DNA of 64,000 nucleotides from Dechloromonas sp. (GTDB lineage: Bacteria > Pseudomonadota > Gammaproteobacteria > Burkholderiales > Rhodocyclaceae), in NCBI GenBank assembly GCA_028687035.1, contig JAQUAX010000003.1, forward strand, positions 222,615-286,614. The letters are read 5' to 3'. The stretch's first letter is position 1; each line of letters starts with the position of its first letter. The notes under the pieces were generated by a model, which worked only from the letters and a program-made list of their open reading frames with translations, was not told where the DNA came from and ran no database searches. The position numbers and the translations under genes were made by a program. Of this stretch, positions 6,361 to 14,917 are shown one piece after another.

Positions 6361-7995
6361 ATGGCGATGAACACCGATTTGCTGCAATCCGCCGGGGCGT
6401 CCGCTGCGGACCTGCTCCAGGCCCAGGCCGGCGGGGCGCTGGAGCTGCACTACCAGCCGCTGCTCGACGGCCGCAGCGGCGAGATCGTTGCCGTCGAGGC
6501 CCTGCTGCGCTGGCACCATCCGGTGCACGGCCTGCTCGCCGGCGCGGATTTTCTGCCGCCGCCGGAATCCGGCGGACTGCCGGCCGACGTCGGCTGCTGG
6601 GTCGTCGATGCCGCCTGCCGCCAGCTGCGCGCCTGGCTCGACCGCGGGCTGCGCTGCCCGGCGGTCGCGGTCAACGTGTCGGCGGCCCAGTTTTCCGCGC
6701 CGGATTTCGTCGCCTCGGTCGGCCGGGCGCTGGCGGCGTCGTCGCTGCCGCCCGGCAGCCTCGAACTGGAATTCGCCGAATCGCTGCTCGACGGCGACAT
6801 GGCGGACACCGTCCGCGTTCTCGAGCAGCTGCGCAGGCTCGGCGTGCGCCTGGCCATCGACGATTTCGGCCGGGCCTGTACCGGCCTGTCGCGGTTGCGC
6901 GACTGCCCGGTCGACGTGGTCAAGCTCGACCGCACGCTGGTCCGCGAAATCACCGCCGATACCGGCCGCGCGTCGATCGCCCGGGCGCTGATCGGCATGG
7001 CGCACAACCTGAAGCTCGCCGTCAGCGCCGAGGGCGTCGAAACCGCAGCCGAACTGGCCGCGTTGCAGGAAAACCGCTGCGACCGCATCCAGGGCTATCA
7101 TTTCAGTCAAGTCATCCCCGCCGAAGCCATGGAAAATCTACTTGCCGACCGTGCCGCAATGCCCCCGATGCCGGCCGGCCAGCCGCCCCGCGAACGCACC
7201 ATCCTGCTCGTCGACGACGAGGAGAACATCCTCGCCGCGCTGCGCCGGCTGCTGCGCCGCGACGGCTACCGCATCCTGACCGCCGGCGGCGGCCAGGCCG
7301 GCCTGCAGCTGCTGGCCGAGAACACCGTCGACGTGATCGTTTCCGACCAGCGGATGCCGAACATGACCGGCGTCGAGTTCCTGCGCCAGGTCAAGGCGCT
7401 GTACCCGGAAACCGTCCGCCTGGTGCTGTCCGGCTACACCGAGCTGCAGTCGATCACCGACGCGATCAACGAGGGGGCGATCTACAAGTTCCTGACCAAG
7501 CCCTGGGAGGACGACCTGCTCCGCGCCAACATCGAGGAGGCCTTCCGCTACAAGGAACTGGCCGACGAGAACCGGCGCCTGAGCGCCGAACTGCAGGTCG
7601 CCAACCTGCATCTGGCCCGGGCCAACGAACAGCTGCTCGAGACGCTGGCCGAGAAGGACCGGCGCATCGAGCGCGACGAGACGTCGCTGGACGTCGCCCA
7701 GGAACTGCTGCAGTGCATCCCGTTCCCGATCGTCGGCTTCGATGCCGGCGCCACCGTCGTGTTCGCCAACGTCGAGGCCGAACGGATGTTCGGCGACGGC
7801 GGCTCGCTGCTCGGCGTGCCGCTCGACGACCGCCTGGCGCCGCCGCTGCGCGAGCTGCTCGACGGCGCGGACGGCGCCGCGATCGACTGGAACGGAGGCG
7901 GCGGCTGCTGGCGGGCGCTGCATCGCCGGCTCGGCCACGGCGGCCACGAGGCCGGCCGCCTGCTGCTGCTGCTGCCGGCCGGAGGCGCGCGATGA
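6361..7995 (+). CDS. EAL phosphodiesterase with receiver and PAS domains
   Basis: A 544-residue protein. An EAL domain covers residues 15-255 and keeps the residues needed for c-di-GMP hydrolysis: VEALLRW, NVSAAQF, a Glu in EFAES, the DDFG pair, VKLD Lys, AEGVE and IQGYHFS. A receiver domain (about 277-395) has VDDEEN, Asp329 (VIVSDQRMP), Ser/Thr in LSGYT and a TKPWED motif. A coiled coil links it to a PAS domain (about 450-520, CIPFPIVGFDAGATVVFAN). No membrane segment is seen. The C-terminal receiver and PAS are unusual on an EAL enzyme and suggest regulation by the kinases encoded downstream. No strong SD precedes ATG 6361; ATG 6367 is an alternative. The stop overlaps the next start. Confidence 0.9.
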   Translation: MAMNTDLLQSAGASAADLLQAQAGGALELHYQPLLDGRSGEIVAVEALLRWHHPVHGLLAGADFLPPPESGGLPADVGCWVVDAACRQLRAWLDRGLRCPAVAVNVSAAQFSAPDFVASVGRALAASSLPPGSLELEFAESLLDGDMADTVRVLEQLRRLGVRLAIDDFGRACTGLSRLRDCPVDVVKLDRTLVREITADTGRASIARALIGMAHNLKLAVSAEGVETAAELAALQENRCDRIQGYHFSQVIPAEAMENLLADRAAMPPMPAGQPPRERTILLVDDEENILAALRRLLRRDGYRILTAGGGQAGLQLLAENTVDVIVSDQRMPNMTGVEFLRQVKALYPETVRLVLSGYTELQSITDAINEGAIYKFLTKPWEDDLLRANIEEAFRYKELADENRRLSAELQVANLHLARANEQLLETLAEKDRRIERDETSLDVAQELLQCIPFPIVGFDAGATVVFANVEAERMFGDGGSLLGVPLDDRLAPPLRELLDGADGAAIDWNGGGGCWRALHRRLGHGGHEAGRLLLLLPAGGAR

Positions 7996-8171
7996 GCGAC
8001 GAACTGCGCCCGGCCGCGCTTCCCCCGGTCCCGATGGCCACGCCGGACAGCGACGCCGAGGCGATCGCCGCCCGCGTCCGCTACCTGTTCCGGATGGTCG
8101 AGGGCAGCCCCGCGGCCGCCGAACTGCAGGCCATGGTGCTCGCCTACCGCCTGGAGGAGAAGGGCGCATGA
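7992..8171 (+). CDS. Small hypothetical protein, 59 aa
   Basis: A 59-residue protein (starts MSDELRPAALPPVP, ends YRLEEKGA). It begins in a 4-bp ATGA overlap with the EAL gene and ends in a 4-bp overlap with the HDOD gene, and the codon use matches its neighbours, so it is very probably translated. The N-terminal third is proline-rich and the rest (AIAARVRYLFRMVEGSPAAAELQAMV) looks helical. I do not recognise a family. Position between a phosphodiesterase and an HDOD protein suggests a small adaptor or regulator of this pathway, which is inference. Confidence 0.7.
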   Translation: MSDELRPAALPPVPMATPDSDAEAIAARVRYLFRMVEGSPAAAELQAMVLAYRLEEKGA

Positions 8172-9025
8172 GCGAGGTCCCGACCTCCGGCATCGATCTC
8201 GACCTGGTCGCCCGCCACGTCGACAAGCTGCCGTCGCCGTCGGCGGTGGTCGTCGAACTGCTGCAGCGCATCGACGACGAGGACATGAGCTCGACCCAGC
8301 TGGCCCGGATCATCGCGCGCGACCAGGCGCTGGTCGTGCGCATGCTGCGCATCGCCAATTCGCCTTTTTACGGACTGCGCGGCCGCGTCGAGAGCATCGC
8401 CGACGCGATCGCCGTGCTCGGCCTGCGCGCCGTGCGCAGCCTGGCCGCGACCTCGGCGGTCGCCGGCGGACTGGCCGGCATCGCGCCGCCCGGCTTCGAT
8501 ACCGGCGTCTTCTGGCGCCACAGCCTCGCGGTCGCCATCGCGTCGCGGGCGCTGGCCCGCCGGGTCAAGGCGTCGGAGGACGTCGCCTATGTCGCCGGCC
8601 TGCTGCACGACATCGGGACCCTGATGCTGGCCAGCGTCTTCCCGGCGCAGCGGGCCGCCGTGCTCGCCCACGCCGCCGAGCACGGCCTGCACATCGCCGA
8701 CGCGGAACAGGCGCTGCTCGGCATCGACCACGCGCAGATCGGCGGCACCCTGGCCGAGCGCTGGAATTTCCCCAGCCAGATCTGCTGCGCGATCAGCTGC
8801 CATCACCGGGTTTCGCCGGAGCGCGGCTGCCTGCTCGCCTGCACCGTGCATCTGGGCGACGTGCTCGCGCATGCGCTGGATCTCGCCGGCGATCCGGCCG
8901 AGCGGGTGCTGCCGATCAGCCCGGAATGCTGGGCGCGGCTCGCGCTGGACCGGGAGTCCGGCCGCCGGCTGTTCGCCGACATCGAACGCGAATTCCAGGC
9001 GCTGAGCTCGGCGCTGTTCAACTGA
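8168..9025 (+). CDS. HDOD domain protein
   Basis: A 285-residue protein with the HDOD fold: LPSPSAVVVELLQRIDDEDMSS, IIARDQALVVRMLRIANSPFYGL, IADAIAVLGLRAVRSLA, and the HD-like part YVAGLLHDIGTLMLASVFP. HDOD proteins lack proven enzyme activity and usually serve as signalling scaffolds near c-di-GMP or two-component genes. The start overlaps the small gene upstream and the next gene follows 17 nt after the stop. A role connecting the kinases and phosphodiesterases of this cluster is inferred. Confidence 0.9.
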   Translation: MSEVPTSGIDLDLVARHVDKLPSPSAVVVELLQRIDDEDMSSTQLARIIARDQALVVRMLRIANSPFYGLRGRVESIADAIAVLGLRAVRSLAATSAVAGGLAGIAPPGFDTGVFWRHSLAVAIASRALARRVKASEDVAYVAGLLHDIGTLMLASVFPAQRAAVLAHAAEHGLHIADAEQALLGIDHAQIGGTLAERWNFPSQICCAISCHHRVSPERGCLLACTVHLGDVLAHALDLAGDPAERVLPISPECWARLALDRESGRRLFADIEREFQALSSALFN

Positions 9026-9042
9026 TCTTGCCCGGAGAACCC

Positions 9043-11163
9043 ATGGATACCTTCATCTGGAGCGAGCGTTTCGTCACCGGCCAGCCGCAGGTGGACGACG
9101 AGCACCAGGAACTCGTCCGCCTGATCAACCGCGTCGGCACCCTGAGCGCCGGCGAATCCGGGGCCGGCGGGCAGATCGCCGACATCCTCGAGGCGCTGGT
9201 CGATTACGCCGCGGTGCACTTCGCGCACGAGGAGGAATTGATGGAGCGGATCGGCTGCGATCCCCGGCATGTCGATCTGCACAAGAAGATCCACGCCGAT
9301 TTCGCCAGCCAGATCGTCAACATGCGCGCGGTCAGCAGCGGCCCGTCGGACATCGAGTACCTGCTGCGCTTCCTCAGCAACTGGCTGGCCTACCACATCC
9401 TCGGCACCGACCAGGCGATGGTCCGCCAGTTCCGCGACATCGAGTCCGGCCTGACGCCGGCCGAGGCCTACGCCGCCGAGGAGGGGCGTCTGGCCGACCC
9501 GGCGACCGGCAGCCTGCTCGATGCGCTGAACGGGCTGTACCGCGTGCTCGGCCGGCGCAACCAGGTGCTGGTCGATCTGAACCGCCAGCTCGAGGAACGC
9601 GTCGAGCGGCGCATCGCCGAACTGCAGCAGTCGAACCGCCGGCTGACCGAGGAGGACGCCAAGCAGAAGGAAATGCTGGCCCGCCTCGAGGCGACGCAGC
9701 AGCAGCTGGTCGAATCCGAGCGCAAGCGCGCCGCGCTCGGCGCCCAGCGCTCGCTGCAGCAGATGCTGGCGCAGATCGTCGACGGCGACCCGGTGCCGAC
9801 GCTGGTGATCGATGCCAGCCACCGGGTCACGCACTGGAACAAGGCCTGCGCCGTGGTCACCGGCCTGGAAGCTGCCGAGATGGTCGGCCGCAGCCGCCAC
9901 TGGGCGGCCTTCTACCCGGACGAGCGCCCGATCCTGGCCGACCTGGTCGTCGACGGCGCCGGGCGCGAGGGACTGGAAACCTTCTACCACGGCAAGTGCC
10001 GCGCGTCGCCGATCATCGACGGCGCCTACGAGGCCGAGGATTTCTTCCCGCACCTCGGCGCCGGCGGCCGCTGGCTGTACTTCACCGCGGCGCCGCTGCG
10101 CGACGCGGGCGGCCGCATCATCGGCGCCGTCGAAACGTTGCAGGACGTCACCGAGCGGCACCGGGCCGAGGACGATCTGCGTTCCTACCAGGCCCACCTC
10201 GAGGAACTGGTCGGCCAGCGCACTGCCGAGCTGCGCGAGGTCAACCGCCAGCTGCAGGAGGACAACGCCCGGCGCGAGCTGGCCGAGGCCGAACTGCGGC
10301 GGCGCTACACCGAGCTGACCGAACTGAACATCGAGCTGTCGGAAACCCGCGAACAGCTGGTCCAGTCCGAGAAGCTCGCGTCGATCGGCCAGCTGGCGGC
10401 CGGCGTCGCGCACGAGATCAACAACCCGATCGGCTACGTGCATTCCAACCTGGGCACGCTGGAGAGCTACATCGCCGACCTGTTCCGCCTGCTCGGCGCC
10501 TACGAGGCGGCAGCCGGCAGCCTGCCGGCCGACGCGGCGCAGCGCATCGCCGCGGTGCGCGCCGCGATCGACGTCGATTTCCTGCGCGAGGACATGCCCT
10601 CGCTGCTTGGCGAGTCGAAGGAAGGCATCGACCGCGTCAAGAAGATCATCCAGGACCTGAAGGACTTCTCGCGCGTCGACAGCAGCCAGGAATGGCAATG
10701 GGCCAACCTGCACCAGGGGCTGGAATCGACGATCAACATCGCGGCCAACGAGCTGAAGTACAAGGCCGACGTGATCCGCGAATACGGCATGCTGCCCGAG
10801 GTCGAGTGCCTGCCGTCGCAGCTGAACCAGGTGTTCATGAACCTGCTGGTCAATGCCGCGCAGGCGATGGGCGCCGAGCGCGGCCGCATCGTGATCCGCA
10901 CCGGCTGCAGCGGCGACCGCGTCTGGCTCGAATTCGCCGACAACGGCTCGGGCATGAGCGAGTCGGTCCGGCAGCGCGTCTTCGATCCCTTCTTCACGAC
11001 CAAGCCGGTCGGCAAGGGCACGGGCTTGGGCTTGTCGCTGTCCTATGGGATCATCCGGAAACATGACGGGACGATAGACGTGGCCAGCGAACCGGGCCGG
11101 GGGACGACCTTCCGGATCGAACTGCCGGTGCGTCACGTCCGCAAGGAAGGGGAGGCCCGATGA
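9043..11163 (+). CDS. Hemerythrin-PAS sensor histidine kinase (cytoplasmic)
   Basis: A 706-residue kinase without membrane segments. Residues 1-130 form a bacteriohemerythrin domain with the full set of di-iron ligands: His21, His59, Glu63, His76, His80, His118 and Asp123. A coiled coil follows (LNRQLEERVERRIAELQQS), then a PAS domain (about 245-375), a second coiled coil, an HisKA-like region with SIGQLAAGVAHEINNP (His457), and HATPase_c (NLLVNAAQAM, DNGSGM, GKGTGLGLSL). Hemerythrin binds O2 at its di-iron site, so oxygen or redox sensing is likely. GGAG lies just before ATG 9043. The stop overlaps the REC-HD-GYP gene, its likely partner. Confidence 0.93.
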   Translation: MDTFIWSERFVTGQPQVDDEHQELVRLINRVGTLSAGESGAGGQIADILEALVDYAAVHFAHEEELMERIGCDPRHVDLHKKIHADFASQIVNMRAVSSGPSDIEYLLRFLSNWLAYHILGTDQAMVRQFRDIESGLTPAEAYAAEEGRLADPATGSLLDALNGLYRVLGRRNQVLVDLNRQLEERVERRIAELQQSNRRLTEEDAKQKEMLARLEATQQQLVESERKRAALGAQRSLQQMLAQIVDGDPVPTLVIDASHRVTHWNKACAVVTGLEAAEMVGRSRHWAAFYPDERPILADLVVDGAGREGLETFYHGKCRASPIIDGAYEAEDFFPHLGAGGRWLYFTAAPLRDAGGRIIGAVETLQDVTERHRAEDDLRSYQAHLEELVGQRTAELREVNRQLQEDNARRELAEAELRRRYTELTELNIELSETREQLVQSEKLASIGQLAAGVAHEINNPIGYVHSNLGTLESYIADLFRLLGAYEAAAGSLPADAAQRIAAVRAAIDVDFLREDMPSLLGESKEGIDRVKKIIQDLKDFSRVDSSQEWQWANLHQGLESTINIAANELKYKADVIREYGMLPEVECLPSQLNQVFMNLLVNAAQAMGAERGRIVIRTGCSGDRVWLEFADNGSGMSESVRQRVFDPFFTTKPVGKGTGLGLSLSYGIIRKHDGTIDVASEPGRGTTFRIELPVRHVRKEGEAR

Positions 11164-12497
11164 GCGAGGAGCTGGCCGTTCAGGCGGCGGCAGTGAAGCC
11201 CGGCGAGGGCTGGCGGATTCTTTGCGTGGACGACGAGCCGAACATCCTGTCGTCGCTGCGCCGGCTGCTGCGTCCGCACGGCTACCAGATCGTCGTCGCC
11301 GGCAGCGGCGCCGAGGGCCTGCAGCTGATGGAGGGGCAGTCCTTCGACCTGGTGGTGTCGGACATGCGGATGCCCGAGATGGACGGCGCCCGCTTCCTCG
11401 AACTGGTCCGCGCCCGCTGGCCGGACACGGTGCGCATCCTGCTGACCGGCTACGCCGACATCACGTCCACGGTCGACGCGATCAACAAGGGCGAAATCTA
11501 CCGCTACATCTCGAAGCCGTGGGACGACAACGACCTGCTGCTGGTCGTCCGCCAGGCGCTGGAGACCAAGGCGCTGGAGCGCGAAAAGGCCCGGCTGGAA
11601 GCCTTGACCGCGCAGCAGAACGAGGAGCTGAAGGATCTCAACGCCAACCTCGAGCTGAAGGTCATGGAGCGCACCGTCGAGCTGCGCCAGGCCAACGAGC
11701 GGATCAAGAACAGCTTCCTGACGTCGATCAAGGTCTTCGCCAACCTGATCGAACTGCGCGGATCAACGCTGGCCGGCCATTCGCGGCGGGTCGCCGACCT
11801 TTCGCGCAAGATCGCCAACCGGCTCGGGCTGAAGCCGGCCGAGGCGCAGGACGTGTTCCTGGCCGGCCTGCTGCACGACGTCGGCAAGATCGGCCTGCCC
11901 GACGCGCTGCTCGCCAAGCCGGTCGCCCAGATGAACGGCGACGAGCTGGGCCTGTACCGCAAGCACCCGGTCAAGGGCGAGCAGTCGCTGATGCCGCTGG
12001 CCGACCTGCAGGGTGCCGCCCGCATCGTCCGCGCGCACCACGAGCGCTTCGACGGCCAGGGCTACCCGGACGGCCTGGCCGGCCCGGCGATCCCGGTCGG
12101 CGCGCGCATCCTGGCCGTCGCCAACGACTACGACGGGCTGCAGATCGGCGTGCTGGCGCAGCGCCGCTACCCCGAGGACGAGGCGCGCAAGCTGATCGCC
12201 GAGGGACGCGGCCGGCGCTACGACCCCGAGGTCCTCGACGCCTTCCTGGAAATCGTCGGCCACGTCGAGCCCGAGTACCGCGCCGAAGTCGCCGTGTCGG
12301 CCGAACACCTGAAGCCGGGCATGGTGCTGTTGCGCGACCTGATGAGCCGCGAGGGCGTGCTGCTGCTGTCGGCCGACTACCTGCTCGACGAGGCCCTGAT
12401 CCGGCAGATTCGCACCTACGCCCGGACCGAGGGCATACTGATGAACGTTTTCGTCCGCAACACCGGAGCCTCCAATGAAAAGACTGCTGCTGGTTGA
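11160..12497 (+). CDS. Response regulator with HD-GYP phosphodiesterase domain
   Basis: A 445-residue protein. The receiver domain (20-135) has VDDEPN, Asp68 (VVSDMRMPEMDG), LLTGYAD and SKPWDDND. A coiled coil (140-185) leads to an HD-GYP domain with HSRRVADLS, LLHDVGKIG, HPVKGE and HHERFDGQGYP, the signature of c-di-GMP hydrolases. The motif usually AVADvfDAL is AVANDYDGL, so one metal-ligand Asp appears as Asn. A C-terminal extension (about 375-445) follows. It overlaps the upstream kinase by 4 bp and the next receiver gene by 23 bp. Phosphorylation by the hemerythrin kinase is the simplest reading. Confidence 0.92.
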   Translation: MSEELAVQAAAVKPGEGWRILCVDDEPNILSSLRRLLRPHGYQIVVAGSGAEGLQLMEGQSFDLVVSDMRMPEMDGARFLELVRARWPDTVRILLTGYADITSTVDAINKGEIYRYISKPWDDNDLLLVVRQALETKALEREKARLEALTAQQNEELKDLNANLELKVMERTVELRQANERIKNSFLTSIKVFANLIELRGSTLAGHSRRVADLSRKIANRLGLKPAEAQDVFLAGLLHDVGKIGLPDALLAKPVAQMNGDELGLYRKHPVKGEQSLMPLADLQGAARIVRAHHERFDGQGYPDGLAGPAIPVGARILAVANDYDGLQIGVLAQRRYPEDEARKLIAEGRGRRYDPEVLDAFLEIVGHVEPEYRAEVAVSAEHLKPGMVLLRDLMSREGVLLLSADYLLDEALIRQIRTYARTEGILMNVFVRNTGASNEKTAAG

Positions 12498-13017
12498 TGA
12501 CGAGATCAACCTGCTCAATTCGCTGAAGCGGCTGTTGCTGCGCAGCTTCGGCAGCGGGGAGATCGCCGTCGAGATTTTCGACGACCCGGAGCTCGCGCTG
12601 CAGCGGGCCGGCGAGGTCGAATTCGATGTCGTCGTGTCGGATTACCGGATGCCGGTCATGGACGGCGTCAGCTTCCTGCGCTGCTTCCGCGGCATCCAGC
12701 CGGACGCGACGCGCCTGCTGCTGTCGGCGGCGACCGATTTCGACGCGCTGGTCGTCGCGATCAACGAGGTCGGCATTTTCCGCTACCTGCCGAAACCGTG
12801 GATCGACGAGGACTTCATCGCGACGATCAAGGCCGCCTGCCTGGCCCGCGAACGCCATCTCGAGGAATTGCGCCTGGCCGATGCGGCGCGGCGCGGCGGC
12901 ATCGCCGGGATCAGCGCCGAGGAAGCCGAACGCCGCCGGCTGGAGAGCGAGGAACCGGGCATCACGCAAGTCAACTGGGGGCCGGACGGCTCGGTGATCC
13001 TGGACGACGAGCGCTAG
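12475..13017 (+). CDS. Stand-alone response regulator receiver protein
   Basis: A 180-residue protein starting MKRLLLVDDEINLLNSLKRL. The receiver has acceptor Asp56 (VVVSDYRMPVMDG), LLSAATD and the PKPWIDED motif shared with the two other receivers of the cluster. A 50-residue C-terminal tail (helical EEAERRRLESEE, then VNWGPDGSVILDDER) has no recognised output domain. It starts 23 bp inside the HD-GYP gene and ends 5 nt before the interrupted kinase, so it is co-transcribed. It may be a phosphate shuttle or a protein-binding regulator. Confidence 0.9.
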   Translation: MKRLLLVDDEINLLNSLKRLLLRSFGSGEIAVEIFDDPELALQRAGEVEFDVVVSDYRMPVMDGVSFLRCFRGIQPDATRLLLSAATDFDALVVAINEVGIFRYLPKPWIDEDFIATIKAACLARERHLEELRLADAARRGGIAGISAEEAERRRLESEEPGITQVNWGPDGSVILDDER

Positions 13018-13022
13018 CGGCC

Positions 13023-14069
13023 ATGCATCGCCTGTTGATCCAGCAGCTGGAGCAGCATTTCGGCAGCGCCGACGCGGTACCCGCGGCGATGCGCCCCTTC
13101 GTCGAGGCGGTCAGCGCCGCCTACGTGAAGGCCGATGCCGATTTCGAGCTGCTGTCGCATTCGCTGGAGGAAATCTCGGGCGAGCTGATCCAGCGCAACG
13201 CCGCGCTGCGCGAAGAGCGCGACGAACAGCGCGCGTTGGCACGCCGCCTCGAGGACGCGCACAACCAGCTGCTGCAGTCCGAGAAGATGTCGTCGATCGG
13301 CTAGCTGGCCGCCGGCGTCGCGCACGAGATCAACAACCCGGTCGGCTACATCGGCTCCAACCTGAATGCGCTCGAAGGCTACCTCGACGACCTGCTCGGC
13401 CTGGTCGACCACTACGAGCAGGCCGAGGCCGAACTGCCGACGGCGACCCGCGACGCGCTGGCGGCGCAGCGCGAGCGCATCGAGCTGCCCTACGTGAAGG
13501 CGGAACTGCGCGCGCTGATCGGCGAGTCGCAGGAGGGCGTCGCCCGCGTCCGCAAGATCGTCAAGGACCTGAAGGACTTCTCGCACGCCGACAGCGGCGA
13601 GTTCGCGTGGGCCAACCTGCACGAGGGCCTGGAATCGACGCTGAACATCGTCACCAACGAGATCAAGTACCGGGCCGACGTGAAGCGGGAATACGGCGAC
13701 ATCCCGCGCGTCGAGTGCCTGCCGTCGCAGATGAACCAGGTGTTCATGAACCTGCTGGTCAATGCCGCGCATTCGATCCCGGACGGCCGGCGCGGCACGA
13801 TCACCGTGCGCACGCGCAACGACGAGGCGGGCGGCGCCGAGGGCGTCGTCGTCGAGATCGCCGACGACGGCTGCGGCATCCCGGCCGATCACCTCAAACG
13901 CATTTTCGATCCCTTCTTCACGACCAAGCCGGTCGGCAAGGGCACCGGGCTCGGGCTGTCGCTGTCCTACGGCATCGTCCAGAAGCACCACGGGCGCATC
14001 GAGGTCGACAGCGAGGTCGGCCGGGGCTCCGTTTTCCGCATCTTCCTGCCGGTCCGCCAGTCGGTCTGA
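13023..14069 (+). pseudogene. Histidine kinase interrupted by an in-frame amber codon
   Basis: The reading frame encodes a 348-residue soluble kinase paralogous to the catalytic half of the hemerythrin kinase, but codon 94 is TAG (13302-13304). It stands exactly where the upstream paralogue has the Gln of SIGQLAAGVAHEINNP, so a single C-to-T change explains it. Upstream: helical dimerisation part. Downstream, in the same frame: LAAGVAHEINNPVGY with His101, KIVKDLKDFSHAD, NLLVNAAHS, DDGCGIP and GKGTGLGLSL, all intact. No good re-start codon precedes His101, so the 93-residue product would be inactive. The rest shows no decay, so the change is recent, is suppressed, or is a sequencing error. 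Confidence 0.85.
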
Positions 14070-14206
14070 AGCGGCTCAGGGTTTTCCCGCGGGGGGCTTG
14101 TCGCCGTCCGCGAACGGGGAAATACTGGCTGCCAGCGGAATAACACAAAGACATGATCCGCAGCCCGCCGCGGCCTGCGCGGCGAACCCCGCTAGGAGGA
14201 AGAGAC

Positions 14207-14791
14207 ATGACCCTTGCAGACAAAGTGCGTGCGCACAAGCTGTCCCCGTCGGCGACGCTGTGCGCGTCCGGTTTCAATCTGGTCGGCGCCGATTCGCCGG
14301 CGATCGAGGCGATGACCGACTTCGCCCGCGTCAACGCGGTCAGCATCGGCGCCGAAGCGCCGGTGGACGAGGCCAATGCGCGGATGATCTCGCGCGGCGT
14401 CCGGCTGCTGATGGTGGTCGGCCCCGACGAGCGCGTCCTGGGCCTGATCACGGCCCGCGACATCCTCGGCGAGAAGCCGATGCAGGTCGCCCAGGCCCGC
14501 GGCGGCAAGCGTTCCGAATTGACCGTCGGCGACCTGATGACGCCGGTCGGCAGCCTCGACACGCTGCATCTGGGCGACGTGCTGAAGGCCCGCGTCGCCG
14601 ACGTGCTCGATGCGCTGAAGGCGCTCGGCCGCCAGCACATCCTGGTCGAGGACATCGACCCGGTGACCGGCCTGCCGCGCGTCCGCGGCCTGTTCTCGGC
14701 GACCCACATCGGCCGCCTGCTCGGCGTGCCGGTGCTCGGCTTCGACCTGCCGCGCACCTTCGCCGAGATCGAGGCGGCGCTCGCCAACTGA
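14207..14791 (+). CDS. CBS-domain protein
   Basis: A 194-residue protein with two CBS-type motifs: APVDEANARMISRGVRLLMVVGPDERVLGLITARDIL and a more divergent second one (ADVLDALKALGRQHILVEDID...RVRGLFSATHIGRLL) with a VGDLMTPV stretch between. CBS pairs bind adenine nucleotides. A strong AGGAGG lies 8 nt before ATG 14207, favouring it over the upstream ATG at 14153. It is followed by a terminator and stands as a single gene. The partner or controlled enzyme is not evident. Confidence 0.85.
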   Translation: MTLADKVRAHKLSPSATLCASGFNLVGADSPAIEAMTDFARVNAVSIGAEAPVDEANARMISRGVRLLMVVGPDERVLGLITARDILGEKPMQVAQARGGKRSELTVGDLMTPVGSLDTLHLGDVLKARVADVLDALKALGRQHILVEDIDPVTGLPRVRGLFSATHIGRLLGVPVLGFDLPRTFAEIEAALAN

Positions 14792-14814
14792 GCCGGGCCG
14801 GCCGTCGTCCGACC

Positions 14815-14837
14815 GGGGGGCGCCAGCCCCCCGTTTT
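14815..14837 (+). terminator. Rho-independent terminator after the CBS-domain gene
   Basis: A stem of CGGGGGG/CCCCCCG around loop CGCCAG (14814-14833) is followed by TTTT and an AT-rich stretch, 23 bp past the CBS gene stop. Confidence 0.65.
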
Positions 14838-14854
14838 CATTTGATGCCATGCCT

Positions 14855-14884
14855 TTGGGATGCGGGCCGCCGGCGCGCTATCAT
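14855..14884 (+). promoter_or_regulatory. Probable sigma-70 promoter of the RND efflux operon
   Basis: TTGGGA at 14855-14860 and TATCAT at 14879-14884 are 18 bp apart, 33 bp before the adaptor start. The match is partial at each box. The same TATnAT box in a GC-rich setting appears before several other genes in the window. Confidence 0.45.
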
Positions 14885-14917
14885 GGCGGCCTTTCCGCGG
14901 TCGACACGGTCCCGAGC

